In this document: one piece after another, positions 35,694 through 43,714 of the stretch | Numbering within the stretch: the stretch's first letter is position 1 | Layout: the number at the start of each line of letters is the position of its first letter | Origin: Streptobacillus canis | GTDB lineage: Bacteria > Fusobacteriota > Fusobacteriia > Fusobacteriales > Leptotrichiaceae | NCBI RefSeq assembly: GCF_009733925.1 | Contig: NZ_WOEI01000012.1 | Span: 1-43,714, forward strand | Length of the DNA: 43,714 bases | Reading direction: 5' to 3' | Made by a program: the position numbers and the translations under genes | Notes under the pieces: model-generated | The model's input: only the letters and a program-made list of their open reading frames with translations | Told to the model about the DNA's origin: nothing | The model's database searches: none

Positions 35694-37712
35694 ATGAATC
35701 ATAAAGTTTATGATAGTTTAGATAATCCTCATGCAAGGAAAAATCTTTATTTAAAAGATGTAGCTGATGGTATTACAACAAATAGAAATTCACATGCATA
35801 CAATGTGGAAATGAAAAAGTTACTTGAAGAAGAAAAAATATACCTTTCTGCTCTAAAAAAACTTAAAGCATCTGAAAAACAAACTTTATTATCAAAATTT
35901 GATAATAAAGAGGCAGAATTAAGACTTGAGTTATTTGAAGCTAAAAAACTAAATTCTTTCTATACAGGTAAAGAAGAAAAAAGTTATGATTTTGAATTAG
36001 AATCAAAGAAAAGTACTATTCAAATGGATAGATTACCTAGCATAATAGAATTATACAGTGAATCAATAAGAGAGAAAAAAGATTTACAACATAAATTATC
36101 AACTCTTTCAAAACACGATGATGAAGATAAAGTTAAAGAGTTTGAATCTAAAAAAGAAGAATTAAATAAAAAATTTAAAACTGATTCAGATAAATTAAGA
36201 CATAGTCACAGTGAAGGATTAATTTCTAGAAAAGCACTTAAAACACAAATAGATCAATTAAAAATGGAATTAAAAGATAAATTAGAAGTATTAAAACTTG
36301 ATATTCCTAGTGAAGCTATTAAAAGTAGAATAAGTGTATTAAATTATTTATCTACTGTGGAAGTAAAATCAAGATATAAAATAATGCAACAAGATATAGC
36401 AGATTTATACAGAAAAATACCTGTAGAAATTGAGTCTATAAACAAAACTCCCGCAGTATTATCATTATTATTCCCAGGACTTGGGCAATATCATAATAAA
36501 CAATACTTTAAGGCAGCATTATTCTTTATAGGATTATTATTTATTTACTTTGTAGCAATTCCTTATACTTTAGGTTATGGAAACTATAGAGGAGAAGGAC
36601 TTAGAGGTTTATTCTCACTTGCCAAAGGTGGTAAAAAATTAGATAAATCAATAATCTTTATGATAGAAGGAATAATTTCAATAATATTAATCTTATTTAC
36701 TATAGCAATTTCATTCTTATCATTTAAAGATGCTAAAGATGTTATGGTAGCTAAGTTAAAAGGTATTAGACCTAAAACAACTTTTGAAACTGTAGAATCA
36801 TTAAAAGAAGATGGATTCCCTTATATAGTTTCAATAAGTTCATTCATATTATTAATATTTGTTGTAATTTTACCAATTATGACAACAATATTATTATCAT
36901 TTGCAGGTATGGATCCTAATAACCAATCTAAGTTCCAATGGATAGGACTTGAAAACTATAAATTATTAATTACTGGAACAGGAATAGCTGGAGGACCATT
37001 CTGGTTAATCTTAGGATGGACATTATTATGGACAGTATTTGCTACAACACTTGCAATAACAGTTGGATTTGGACTTGCGTTACTTGCAAACAATGAAAGA
37101 ATTAAAGGGAAAACTTTATATAGAACTATTTACTTATTACCATGGGCAGTTCCAGCATTTATTACAATAATGTTCTTTAGTATTATGTCTTCTAGAACGG
37201 GACAAATTACTAAATTACTTGAATTTATGTTTGGTGGAGACTGGGCTATTAAAAATAGTACTACATTAACAAGAATAGCTTTAATTTCATTACAAACATG
37301 GCTTGGAAGTTCGTATGTATTCTTATTATCAACAGGGGTATTACAAGGTATACCAGCTGACTTATATGAAGCTGCAGATATAGATGGTGCAACTACTTGG
37401 CAAAAATTAACAAGAATAACTGTACCATTAGTATTATTCCAAACAGCTCCATTATTAATAGGACAATATACATTCAACTTTAATAACTTCTCTATAATTT
37501 ATTTATTTAATGGTGGAGGACCATTTGATCCTTCTAAATACGGTAACTTAGCAGGAAGTACAGACTTATTAATTTCATATATTTATAAGTTAACAATTGA
37601 AAAACAATATCAATCTATAGGGGCTGCAATAACAGTATTTATCTCAATTGGATTAATGTTTGTAGCTTATTTAGGATTTAAGAATTCTAAAGCGTTCAAG
37701 GAGGGTAAATAA
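35694..37712 (+). CDS. malF: Maltodextrin ABC transporter permease MalF with a long N-terminal extension
   Basis: 672 aa from the ATG at 35694, seven bases after GAGAGG. An ATG two codons earlier (35688) is too close to that site. Usual MalF proteins are 430-520 aa. Residues 1-245 are hydrophilic and mostly coiled coil (Lys/Glu/Leu heptads) with no export signal, so cytoplasmic. A short PGLGQYHNKQYFKAALFF segment near 255-275 opens the membrane part as in other Gram-positive-type MalF proteins. The transport domain from about 380 has the EAA loop YEAADIDGATTWQKLTRITVPL for contact with the ATPase. Its stop overlaps malG by one base. Confidence 0.88.
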   Translation: MNHKVYDSLDNPHARKNLYLKDVADGITTNRNSHAYNVEMKKLLEEEKIYLSALKKLKASEKQTLLSKFDNKEAELRLELFEAKKLNSFYTGKEEKSYDFELESKKSTIQMDRLPSIIELYSESIREKKDLQHKLSTLSKHDDEDKVKEFESKKEELNKKFKTDSDKLRHSHSEGLISRKALKTQIDQLKMELKDKLEVLKLDIPSEAIKSRISVLNYLSTVEVKSRYKIMQQDIADLYRKIPVEIESINKTPAVLSLLFPGLGQYHNKQYFKAALFFIGLLFIYFVAIPYTLGYGNYRGEGLRGLFSLAKGGKKLDKSIIFMIEGIISIILILFTIAISFLSFKDAKDVMVAKLKGIRPKTTFETVESLKEDGFPYIVSISSFILLIFVVILPIMTTILLSFAGMDPNNQSKFQWIGLENYKLLITGTGIAGGPFWLILGWTLLWTVFATTLAITVGFGLALLANNERIKGKTLYRTIYLLPWAVPAFITIMFFSIMSSRTGQITKLLEFMFGGDWAIKNSTTLTRIALISLQTWLGSSYVFLLSTGVLQGIPADLYEAADIDGATTWQKLTRITVPLVLFQTAPLLIGQYTFNFNNFSIIYLFNGGGPFDPSKYGNLAGSTDLLISYIYKLTIEKQYQSIGAAITVFISIGLMFVAYLGFKNSKAFKEGK

Positions 37713-38605
37713 TGGCTAAGAAAAGTAAAAATACTAATTTATATTTATCAGATAAACCACCTTTGAATTTTGCAGGAAAAGTTGGATTAGCACTTAGTTA
37801 TATTATTTTAACTATTTGGGCTTTATTAATTATAGTACCTTTAGTATTTATGGTTGTAGCTTCATTTAATGGAGAACAAGAAAAATACTTAATATTAGGT
37901 TCAAGTTTTACATTCTCATTAAAACATTATGGAATATTATTTAGTAAAACATTATTCTTAAGATGGGTTGTAAATACAATAGCAATAGCAACAGCTACAG
38001 CTTTATTTACATTATTAATAGTATCTTTCACAGGATATGTATATTCAAGATTTAGATTTAAAGGTAAAAAAGTATCTTTAATGGCAATAATGTTAATTCA
38101 AGTTATACCAGCTTTTGCTGGAATAGCAGCATACTATACTATGCACCAAATAATAGTATCAATATTCCCGTTCTTTACTAGAACTTTAATGTTAATATCT
38201 ATTTATGCAATAGGTGGTATAGCAGGTAATACTTTCATACTTAAAGGATATATAGATTCTATATCTCCAGAACTTGATGAAGCAGCTAGAATGGAAGGTT
38301 CATCAAATATGCAAGTATATAGATTAATCATTATGCCTATAGCAAGACCAATGTTAGCAATTATAGCTTTATGGTCATTTATAGGACCATTTATGGATTT
38401 CTTATTACCAAGAATATTACTTACAAATCCTAAACAATATACACTTGCAGCTGGTTTATTTACATTAATTTCTGATGATAGAACAAGACTAGAACCAGTA
38501 TTTGCTGCAGGAGGAATTTTAACAGCAATACCTATAGTACTATTATTTATAGTACTACAAAAACAATTAGTATCTGGATTAAGTAGTGGATCAGTGAAAG
38601 GATAG
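37712..38605 (+). CDS. malG: Maltodextrin ABC transporter permease MalG
   Basis: 297 aa, about six membrane helices. It pairs with MalF to form the sugar channel. The EAA loop LDEAARMEGSSNMQVYRLI lies at about residue 190, and the C-terminal helix ends LVSGLSSGSVKG, the usual MalG tail that reaches into the ATPase dimer. It starts at an ATG sharing one base with the malF stop, and ends 8 bases before the ATPase gene. Confidence 0.92.
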   Translation: MAKKSKNTNLYLSDKPPLNFAGKVGLALSYIILTIWALLIIVPLVFMVVASFNGEQEKYLILGSSFTFSLKHYGILFSKTLFLRWVVNTIAIATATALFTLLIVSFTGYVYSRFRFKGKKVSLMAIMLIQVIPAFAGIAAYYTMHQIIVSIFPFFTRTLMLISIYAIGGIAGNTFILKGYIDSISPELDEAARMEGSSNMQVYRLIIMPIARPMLAIIALWSFIGPFMDFLLPRILLTNPKQYTLAAGLFTLISDDRTRLEPVFAAGGILTAIPIVLLFIVLQKQLVSGLSSGSVKG

Positions 38606-38613
38606 GAGAATAT

Positions 38614-39693
38614 ATGAAAGTAGAATTAAAAAATGTAGGGAAAAAATACGAAGGAAATGACGTATATACTTTAGAAAATATAAACTTAGAAATAGAAAGT
38701 AAAGATTTTTGTGTAATCTTAGGTCCATCAGGATGTGGTAAATCAACTTTACTTAGAATGATAGCAGGATTAAACTCTATTACAACTGGAGAATTATTAT
38801 TTGATGATAAAATAATGAATAAAGTACATTCAAAAGATAGAAATATAGCAATGGTTTTCCAAAGCTATGCTTTATATCCTCATATGACAGTATATGATAA
38901 CATGGCATTTTCACTTGCTATGAGAAAAATGGATAAGAAAATGATACATGAAAGAGTTTTAGAAGCAGCTAAAATCTTACAAATAGAAAAATATCTATAT
39001 TCTAAACCATCTGATATTTCAGGAGGACAAAGACAAAGGGTTGCTTTAGGACGTGCTATAGTTAGAAAACCAGCAGTATTCTTAATGGACGAACCTTTAT
39101 CAAACTTAGATGCTAAGTTAAGAGAGCATATGAGAATAGAGTTAGTTAAAATACATAGAAACTTAGATACAACAACTATTTATGTAACACATGACCAAAC
39201 AGAAGCAATGACTATGGGAACTAGAATAGTATTAATGAACGATAGTAAAATTCAACAAGTTGGAAAACCAGAAGAATTCTATAATAAACCTCAAAATATA
39301 TTCGTAGCTAAATTTATAGGTTCACCTACTATGAATATAATGGAAGGATACATTAAAGATGGACACTTCATTTCTAATTCTGAAGAAGTAGTAATCAAAG
39401 CTAATGATGAAGATAAAGAAAGATTAAGAGATTATGAAGGTAAAAAAGTATCTTTAGGTATAAGATCTGAAAGATTCTTAAGTGGTGAAGAACATGAAAA
39501 TAGATTCGCAGCTACTATAGAAGTTATAGAAATGTTAGGTAAAGAAAAATTACTTTACTGTAAATTAACTGATGGTACTAACTTAGTAGTTACAATGCCA
39601 GGGCACTATAACTATGAAATTGGAGAAGTACATAACTTCGGATTTGATACAGAAGCATTACACTTCTTTGATGAAAATGGAAATAGAATATAA
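38614..39693 (+). CDS. Sugar ABC transporter ATP-binding protein (MalK/MsmX type)
   Basis: 359 aa. It powers the MalEFG importer, probably with MsmX-like flexibility. Walker A GPSGCGKST at residues 37-45, Q-loop MVFQSYALYPHMTV, signature ISGGQRQRVALGRA, Walker B VFLMDEPLSNLD, switch His in YVTHDQTEAM. The C-terminal regulatory (TOBE-type) part includes GIRSERF. Last gene of the operon, followed by a strong terminator. Confidence 0.94.
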   Translation: MKVELKNVGKKYEGNDVYTLENINLEIESKDFCVILGPSGCGKSTLLRMIAGLNSITTGELLFDDKIMNKVHSKDRNIAMVFQSYALYPHMTVYDNMAFSLAMRKMDKKMIHERVLEAAKILQIEKYLYSKPSDISGGQRQRVALGRAIVRKPAVFLMDEPLSNLDAKLREHMRIELVKIHRNLDTTTIYVTHDQTEAMTMGTRIVLMNDSKIQQVGKPEEFYNKPQNIFVAKFIGSPTMNIMEGYIKDGHFISNSEEVVIKANDEDKERLRDYEGKKVSLGIRSERFLSGEEHENRFAATIEVIEMLGKEKLLYCKLTDGTNLVVTMPGHYNYEIGEVHNFGFDTEALHFFDENGNRI

Positions 39694-39711
39694 TTAAAAT
39701 AAAATAATTAG

Positions 39712-39735
39712 AAAGAGGGACTTATCCCTCTTTTT
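39712..39735 (+). terminator. Terminator after the transporter operon
   Basis: AAAGAGGGA, loop CTTA, TCCCTCTTT, then two more Ts: a perfect 9-bp stem. The next gene starts 26 bases later with no clear promoter in between. Confidence 0.8.
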
Positions 39736-39760
39736 AAATAGATAATAAGGAAGGTGAGTT

Positions 39761-41455
39761 ATGATAAATAAGGCTGGATTTTACCATGAACCAGTTTCAA
39801 GGTATTGCTTTGCAATTAGTAATAATGAAGTAGTATTAAGATTAAGAATTGCAAAGGAAGATATAAATAAAAAAGTATATTTAGTGTATGGTAAAAAATA
39901 TGAGTTCTATCTAAGAAGAGAGGAAATGGAACTTGAATTAAAATTTATTGATGCAGTTTATGGATATTACGAAGTAAAATTAGAACTAGATGATGTTAGA
40001 CTTGCATATATATTTAAAATAATTGATGGAGAAAAAGAATATTATTATAGTGAAGATGGAGTAACAGATAGTTATGATTATTCGCTTGCATACTATAATT
40101 TTTTTCAAGTACCATATATTAATAAAAATGATGTAATGCCTGTAATAGATTGGACAAGATCTGCAGTTTATTATCAAATTTTTGTTGATAGATTCTTTAA
40201 AGGAAAAGAAAAAGATGAATCATATATTAATTTAAAATGGGGAAATAAACCTAAACCTACATCTTTTGCAGGAGGAGATTTAGAAGGAATAAGGCAAAAA
40301 TTACCATATTTAAAAGAACTAGGGATTAATGTAATTTATCTAACACCAATATTTTTAGCAGAAACTAATCATAAATATGATACTTTAAACTATTTTGAAA
40401 TAGACCCACAATTTGGTAATAAAGAAGATTTTAAAAAACTTGTAGAAGATATACATGGTATGGGAATGAGAATAGTTCTTGATGCTGTATTTAACCATAT
40501 TAATATGAATAGTAAAAAATTTTTAGATGTAAGAGAAAAAGGTAAAGATTCAAAATATTATGATTGGTTTGTAATAAAAGGTGATTTCCCTGATATTAAA
40601 AAAATAAATTATGAATGTTTTGCCTCAGTAAGAGAAATGCCTAAATTAAATACGGTAAATAAAGAAGTTCAAGAATTCTTAATATCTGTTGGTAAGTATT
40701 GGGTTGAAGAGTTTGATATAGATGGATGGAGACTTGATGTTGCAGATGAGATATCTTATGTTTTTTGGAGAAAATTTAGGGAAGAAATTAAAAATATTAA
40801 AAGTGATGTAGTATTAATTGGTGAAAACTGGCATGATGCTTATCCATTTTTAAAAGGTGAACAATATGATGGTATAATGAATTATGCATTCACAAAAGCA
40901 GCACTTGACTATATTGCAAAAGATAGAACTGATGCAGAAGGATTAACGTATAAGCTAACTAATATTTTAATGAGAAATTTAGGGCAAGTAAATATTATGA
41001 ATATGAATTTACTTGATTCTCATGATACGGTTAGATTTATAACGGATGTTGAAGGTTCTAAAGATAAATTATTAATGGCTCTTGCCTTATTATTTACATT
41101 TGTTGGTTCACCTTGCATATACTATGGTACAGAAATAATGCTAGAAGGTGGTTATGATCCAGATTGTAGAAGATGTTTTGATTGGAATGATAAAAAATGG
41201 GATAAGGGGTATATAGAAAAACTTAAAAAACTGATTTCACTAAGAAAAGAAAAAACAATGCAATATGGTGAAGTTAAGTTTGAAGTCGTAGATGATGTGT
41301 TCAAAATGAGTAGAAAATTTGATGAAGACGAGATAATTTTATTGCTTAATATGAGTAAAGTGGATAAGAATATATCATTAGAGAATATAATAATAAGTAA
41401 TAATTATGAAAATGGCTTATTAAAAAATGAGGGGTTTGTAATTTATAGAAGTTAA
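39761..41455 (+). CDS. GH13_20-type cyclomaltodextrinase/neopullulanase
   Basis: 564 aa, no signal peptide. It hydrolyses maltodextrins, cyclodextrins or pullulan in the cytoplasm. An N-terminal beta-rich domain of about 120 residues (CBM34 style) precedes the barrel. Key stretches: VYYQIFVDRFFKG, FAGGDLEGIRQKLPYLKELGINVIYL (only partly quoted here), DAVFNH. Catalytic residues: Asp326 (GWRLDVADE), Glu355 (GENWHD) and Asp422 (DSHDTVRF). The ATG follows GAAGGTGAG. It is 8 bases from the GH31 gene, forming a two-gene enzyme unit after the transporter terminator. Confidence 0.88.
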   Translation: MINKAGFYHEPVSRYCFAISNNEVVLRLRIAKEDINKKVYLVYGKKYEFYLRREEMELELKFIDAVYGYYEVKLELDDVRLAYIFKIIDGEKEYYYSEDGVTDSYDYSLAYYNFFQVPYINKNDVMPVIDWTRSAVYYQIFVDRFFKGKEKDESYINLKWGNKPKPTSFAGGDLEGIRQKLPYLKELGINVIYLTPIFLAETNHKYDTLNYFEIDPQFGNKEDFKKLVEDIHGMGMRIVLDAVFNHINMNSKKFLDVREKGKDSKYYDWFVIKGDFPDIKKINYECFASVREMPKLNTVNKEVQEFLISVGKYWVEEFDIDGWRLDVADEISYVFWRKFREEIKNIKSDVVLIGENWHDAYPFLKGEQYDGIMNYAFTKAALDYIAKDRTDAEGLTYKLTNILMRNLGQVNIMNMNLLDSHDTVRFITDVEGSKDKLLMALALLFTFVGSPCIYYGTEIMLEGGYDPDCRRCFDWNDKKWDKGYIEKLKKLISLRKEKTMQYGEVKFEVVDDVFKMSRKFDEDEIILLLNMSKVDKNISLENIIISNNYENGLLKNEGFVIYRS

Positions 41456-41463
41456 GGAGAATT

Positions 41464-43443
41464 ATGATATTAAAATATAGAAAAGGGAGTCCTATTAAAA
41501 CGGATTCTACTGTATTAAATATAGAAATTAGTGAGAATATTGATATATTAAATAAAGTATTGAGAGATAATACTTTAACTTTTGAAGTAAATAATAATAG
41601 TTTTGTTTATGGACTTGGAGGAAGTAATAGAGGCATTAATAAAATGGGGTATACGTATACTTCATATTGCAGTGATGATCCAGTACATACTGAGGATAAA
41701 ACTTCACTTTATGCAGCACAAAATTTCTTTGTACTGAAAGATGAAGAAAAAGTTTTTGGTATGTTTATAGATAGTCCTGCAAAAATAACATATGATGTTG
41801 GTTTTACTGAGATAGATAAATTTACTATTAATATTGAAAGTGATGATTATGATATTTACTACATTACAGGTAAAAATATTAACGAGATAGTAAAGGAATT
41901 TAGAAGTTTAATTGGAAGAAGTTATATTCCGCCAAGATGGGCCTTTGGTTATGGGCAAAGTAGATGGGGATATTTTAATGAAACTGATATAAGAAAAGTA
42001 TTTGATAATTACAGAAAAAATAACATTGGTTTAGATATGATTTATTTAGATATAGATTATATGGAAGAATTTAAAGACTTTACTATAAATAAAGAGAGAT
42101 TTCCAAATTTTGAAAAATTTGTAAAAGAAATACAAGATGAAAATGTAAGGCTTATACCTATAATTGATGCTGGTGTTAAAATAGAAAAAGGTTATGATGT
42201 ATATGAAGAAGGTGTAGAAAGAGGGTATTTTTGTAAAGATGTAGATGGAAAACCTTTCGTTGGTGCAGTATGGCCAGGACTTGTACACTTTCCTGATTTT
42301 TTAAATTCAAAAGCAAGAGAATGGTTTGGACAAAAATATAAATTCCTTATAGATAAAGGAATAGAAGGTTTTTGGAATGACATGAACGAGCCAGCTATCT
42401 TCTTTACTGAAAGAGGAATAAAGAAGATGTTCTCTAAGGTTGAAGAATATAGAAATAGAGAAAATATAGGTGTATATGATCTTTGGGATATGAAAAATTC
42501 ATTTATGGATATGGATAATGCACAAGAAGATTATGATAGCATTTATCATGATTTGGATGGAGAAATAATAAATCATAATAAAGTACATAATTTATATGGA
42601 TATAACATGACAAGAAGTGCTGGTGAGGAAATAGAAAAATTATCACCAGAAAAAAGAATGTTATTATTTTCAAGATCTTCATTTATAGGTATGCATAGAT
42701 ATGGTGGGATTTGGACGGGAGATAATCATTCATGGTGGTCACATATTTTATTATCAATACAACAAATGACGGGTCTTAATATGTGTGGATTTATGTATAT
42801 AGGTTCAGACCTTGGAGGATTTAGTGGTAATTGTAGTGAAGATATGATGATGAGATGGTTACAATTTGCAACTTTTACACCACTAATGAGAAATCATTCT
42901 GCTATTGGAACTAGGGAACAAGAGCTATATCAATATAAAAATATAGATGATTTTAGAAATATAGTTGATATTAGATATAGATTAATTCCATATATTTATA
43001 GTGAATATATGAAAGCTGTATTAAATAATGAAATGTATTTTAAACCATTATCATTTGAATATGATGATGCTATTTCAACAAGAATAGAAGATCAATTATT
43101 AATTGGTAATGAAATAATGATAGCACCTATTTATAGACCGAATCAAAATGGAAGAGTAGTATATTTACCGGAAGAAATGAAATTAATTAAATTTAAAGAT
43201 GGAGATGTAATAAAAGAAGAAATCCTAGAAAAAGGACATCACTATATAACGACTGAATTAAATGAATTTGCAATATTTATTAGAAAAGATAAAAAAATCC
43301 CTTATGGTAAAATTGCTAAAAATGAAAGTGAAATCGATTATGAAAATATATCATTCCTAGGATATGAAAATACTTCATATTTATACTACAATGATAATGG
43401 TATAACAAGAGAAATTTCAGAAAAATATATAATAAGTATATAA
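41464..43443 (+). CDS. GH31 alpha-glucosidase
   Basis: 659 aa, intracellular. It releases glucose from the non-reducing ends of maltooligosaccharides. The N-terminal beta-sandwich has the FVYGLGGSNRGINK motif. In the barrel the nucleophile is Asp306 (FWNDMNEPAIF) and the likely acid/base is Asp420 (WTGDNHSWW). SFIGMHRYGGIW and PRWAFGYGQSRWGY are also typical. Somewhat shorter than usual (about 700-800 aa). The ribosome site AAGGAG precedes the ATG. It ends the maltodextrin cluster. Confidence 0.92.
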   Translation: MILKYRKGSPIKTDSTVLNIEISENIDILNKVLRDNTLTFEVNNNSFVYGLGGSNRGINKMGYTYTSYCSDDPVHTEDKTSLYAAQNFFVLKDEEKVFGMFIDSPAKITYDVGFTEIDKFTINIESDDYDIYYITGKNINEIVKEFRSLIGRSYIPPRWAFGYGQSRWGYFNETDIRKVFDNYRKNNIGLDMIYLDIDYMEEFKDFTINKERFPNFEKFVKEIQDENVRLIPIIDAGVKIEKGYDVYEEGVERGYFCKDVDGKPFVGAVWPGLVHFPDFLNSKAREWFGQKYKFLIDKGIEGFWNDMNEPAIFFTERGIKKMFSKVEEYRNRENIGVYDLWDMKNSFMDMDNAQEDYDSIYHDLDGEIINHNKVHNLYGYNMTRSAGEEIEKLSPEKRMLLFSRSSFIGMHRYGGIWTGDNHSWWSHILLSIQQMTGLNMCGFMYIGSDLGGFSGNCSEDMMMRWLQFATFTPLMRNHSAIGTREQELYQYKNIDDFRNIVDIRYRLIPYIYSEYMKAVLNNEMYFKPLSFEYDDAISTRIEDQLLIGNEIMIAPIYRPNQNGRVVYLPEEMKLIKFKDGDVIKEEILEKGHHYITTELNEFAIFIRKDKKIPYGKIAKNESEIDYENISFLGYENTSYLYYNDNGITREISEKYIISI

Positions 43444-43452
43444 AAGGTAGTG

Positions 43453-43490
43453 GGCCTTAAAGTATTTAAGGCCTAAAAACCTTGTTTTTA
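43453..43490 (+). terminator. Two adjacent hairpins after the GH31 gene, probable terminator
   Basis: GGCCTTAA / TTAAGGCC (43453-43460 with 43466-43473), followed at once by TAAAAAC / GTTTTTA (43474-43480 with 43484-43490). The first stem is strong but has no T-run directly after it; the second supplies five Ts. Confidence 0.55.
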
Positions 43491-43539
43491 TGAGCTTTTG
43501 TGAAGAAAATAAAAAAATATAAAAAATTAAAAAAAATAG

Positions 43540-43569
43540 TTGACAAGAAATATACTTATGTGATATTAT
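43540..43569 (+). promoter_or_regulatory. Strong promoter with A-tract upstream element, likely of a stable RNA operon
   Basis: A consensus TTGACA at 43540-43545, 18-base spacer, TATTAT at 43564-43569 preceded by TGA. Phased A-tracts occupy 43505-43538. This is the only perfect TTGACA among the promoters seen here. What follows (43570-43714) is a purine-rich leader with a small GTCC/GGAC hairpin and no convincing gene: a 17-codon frame at 43597 is too short to trust. The target lies beyond the window, and an rRNA operon is my best guess. Confidence 0.55.
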
Positions 43570-43714
43570 TATTAATGTCCAATAAGGACGAGGACAATGG
43601 AAAGAAAAGGAATAAATAAAGCAAACAAGAAAGACAAGAAGTCAATTTAAGGTAAAGACAATAACTTTGAGATAAGAAAACAAAGAAGTAAAAACTGACA
43701 AAAAGGTGAAGAAT

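Noticed and set aside
43597..43650. Small frame of 17 codons (MERKGINKANKKDKKSI) after the terminal promoter
   Set aside because: It is very short and Lys-rich as expected from purine-rich leader RNA, with only a weak ribosome-like site, so it is not supported as a gene.

Overview
The window is very AT-rich (I judge about 27-30% G+C by eye). Its housekeeping genes, abundant lipoproteins, strong AGGAGG-type ribosome sites and extended -10 promoters suggest a low-GC member of the Fusobacteriota, probably Leptotrichiaceae (Streptobacillus, Sneathia or Leptotrichia-like). This is inferred from gene content and style; no rRNA gene is present to confirm it.

Region 1 (1-3.9 kb) is a decaying accessory locus. 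It holds short, lysine-rich, signal-peptide or membrane proteins of unknown function, chained by 4-base ATGA overlaps. Among them lie a truncated, stop-interrupted alpha/beta-hydrolase (lipase class 3-like) remnant and orphan signal-peptide stubs, two of which share an identical 24-bp start. It looks like the relic of an effector/immunity-type or surface-protein island. Region 2 (4.0-7.3 kb) holds a tandem META-domain lipoprotein with its own promoter and terminator, then a two-gene module: a TPR protein fused to a DUF4037 nucleotidyltransferase-like domain, and a DUF4125 protein.

Region 3 (7.3-26.1 kb) is core metabolism: thrS and a Bax-inhibitor-1 family membrane protein; then one likely long operon pnp-pgsA-Ca ATPase-TPR lipoprotein-dacA type carboxypeptidase-lgt-trpS-lipoprotein; then crr (EIIA-Glc), pfkA-pyk, and recR-metK-oppA-like. 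The pnp transcript begins with a long hairpin that resembles in principle the autoregulatory RNase III target of enteric pnp leaders. On the minus strand, alaS-ruvX (29.2-26.2 kb) converges on the oppA-like gene through a shared hairpin terminator.

Region 4 (29.3-43.4 kb) is a complete maltodextrin/glycogen-dextrin utilisation cluster: a LacI-family regulator, malQ, a pullulanase-type debranching enzyme, an ABC importer (MalE lipoprotein, a small four-helix membrane protein, MalF with a long coiled-coil extension, MalG, MalK-type ATPase), a GH13 cyclomaltodextrinase/neopullulanase-type enzyme and a GH31 alpha-glucosidase. None of the enzymes has a signal peptide, so dextrins are evidently imported and broken down in the cytoplasm. 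A near-palindromic LacI-type operator sits just after the malE promoter, and a related inverted repeat lies before the regulator gene. A strong hairpin after malE probably sets high binding-protein to permease ratios. Glucose units from this cluster would enter the glycolysis encoded nearby (pfkA, pyk).

The last 270 bases hold a hairpin pair and then a strong A-tract/TTGACA/TGATATTAT promoter with a purine-rich leader that runs off the window, probably that of a stable RNA (rRNA) operon. I found no tRNA, CRISPR array or insertion sequence.
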